Shown here: piece after piece, positions 5,718 to 6,187 of the stretch
How the letters are laid out: each line of letters opens with the position of its first letter
Numbering within the stretch: the stretch's first letter is position 1
Source of the DNA: Acidimicrobiales bacterium
Lineage (GTDB): Bacteria > Actinomycetota > Acidimicrobiia > Acidimicrobiales > Poriferisodalaceae
Assembly (NCBI GenBank): GCA_020439485.1
Contig: JAGQSP010000602.1
Span: forward strand, 1 to 6,187
Reading direction: 5' to 3'
DNA: 6,187 nucleotides
Made by a program: the position numbers and the translations under genes
Notes under the pieces: model-generated
Databases searched by the model: none
Seen by the model: the letters and a program-made list of their open reading frames with translations, nothing else
What the model was told of the DNA's origin: nothing

Positions 5718-6187
5718 GAAACATCTCCCCCATCGCGAAGCACTCTGCGCATGATCTTCCCCGACGCCGTCTTGGGCAACTCTTCGAGGATGTCGATGCG
5801 CCTCGGATATTTGTAGGCAGCCAACCTCTGGCGACAGTGGTCGACCAATTCTTCAGGATCGGCCGACATTCCAGGTCGCAACGACACGAAGGCCACGACC
5901 GTCTCGCCTCTGTAGCCGTCGGCCATGCCCACTACCGCTGCCTCTCGAACCGCCTCGTGTTCGTACAGAACGTCCTCGACCTCGCGAGGCCACACCTTGT
6001 ATCCGGCGGCGTTGATCTGATCTTTCGACCGGTCGATCAGCCAGAACCGCCCTTCATCGTTCATGAAGCCGATGTCGCCGGTATGCAATCTGCCGGCCGG
6101 AATTGCGTGTTGGGTCTCGGCCGGCTTTCCCCAGTACTCGGGCACGATCATGGGCCCTGCGATGACGATCTCGCCCGGCTCGCCGAT
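5714..6187 (-). CDS. AMP-forming acyl-CoA ligase/synthetase, C-terminal part (5' end beyond window)
   Basis: The frame is open from the window edge, giving the last 157 residues of an ANL-superfamily adenylating enzyme that activates a carboxylic acid with ATP and usually passes it to CoA. Visible motifs, numbered within the fragment: GEPGEIVIAGP (2-12), HTGDIGF (35-41), the hinge region LIDRSKDQINAAGYKVWPREVE (50-71), VVGMADGYRGE (85-95) and the terminal LPKTASGKIMRR (138-148) with catalytic Lys144. This is the C-terminal subdomain plus the end of the N-terminal domain; about 350-400 residues are missing. The hinge and KTASGK motifs resemble fatty acyl-CoA ligases (FadD-like), but the acid specificity lies in the missing part. 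The stop overlaps the aminotransferase start by 4 bp. The fragment shows no sign of decay. Confidence 0.88.
   Translation of the reverse strand: MGEPGEIVIAGPMIVPEYWGKPAETQHAIPAGRLHTGDIGFMNDEGRFWLIDRSKDQINAAGYKVWPREVEDVLYEHEAVREAAVVGMADGYRGETVVAFVSLRPGMSADPEELVDHCRQRLAAYKYPRRIDILEELPKTASGKIMRRVLRDGGDVS

Noticed and set aside
5145..5816. Plus-strand open frame (223 codons) opposite the aminotransferase start
   Set aside because: No domain is seen; it crosses the ATGA junction of two well-supported minus-strand genes.
1..6187. Insertion sequences, tRNA or rRNA genes, CRISPR arrays, riboswitches, intrinsic terminators
   Set aside because: No terminal inverted repeats, transposase motifs, cloverleaf patterns, regular repeat-spacer units or hairpin-plus-T-run were found by eye.

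Overview
The window is GC-rich (roughly 65 % by eye), densely coded and free of mobile elements, RNA genes or CRISPR repeats. Gene style fits a high-GC actinobacterium: GTG starts, ATGA/GTGA stop-start overlaps, a three-cysteine actinobacterial-type ArsR, and an HTH-arsenate reductase fusion. An Acidimicrobiia-like lineage is possible, but the sequence alone does not fix this.

Layout. (1) 1-2577, minus strand, in transcription order: an ArsI/CadI-type vicinal-oxygen-chelate protein (2179-2577), a double-hotdog acyl-CoA thioesterase (1291-2097), and an FAD-dependent phytoene-dehydrogenase-like oxidoreductase whose C-terminus is cut by the window edge (1-1280). (2) 2578-2681: a 104-bp divergent control region with two 22-bp dyad elements in tandem and a clear minus-strand promoter. 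(3) 2682-4457, plus strand: arsR, an ArsR-type HTH fused to a low-molecular-weight-phosphatase-type arsenate reductase, and an aquaporin; stops and starts overlap or lie within 4 bp. (4) 4437-6187, minus strand: the 3' end of an AMP-forming acyl-CoA ligase followed by a class III (glutamate-1-semialdehyde-aminomutase-like) aminotransferase, joined by an ATGA overlap. The aminotransferase converges on the aquaporin gene with a 21-bp tail overlap.

How the parts fit. The centre is a compact arsenic-resistance module. Arsenate would be reduced to arsenite by the fusion protein, and arsenite would leave down its gradient through the aquaporin (an AqpS-like route). No ArsB or Acr3 pump is present here. 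The divergent ArsI-type protein would deal with methylated or aromatic trivalent arsenicals by breaking the C-As bond. ArsR, with cysteines arranged as in the Corynebacterium type, probably binds the two tandem operators and controls both directions.

The flanking minus-strand genes look like lipid or acyl-CoA metabolism. Their link to arsenic is positional only, and a separate palindrome upstream of the thioesterase argues that it has its own control. The most notable points are the paired operators spaced 31 bp apart, the HTH-ArsC fusion that lacks both a cysteine sensor site in its HTH part and the usual last resolving cysteine in its reductase part, and the pump-less aquaporin layout. None of these is certain to be undescribed; HTH-ArsC fusions and ars-linked aquaporins are already known in bacteria.
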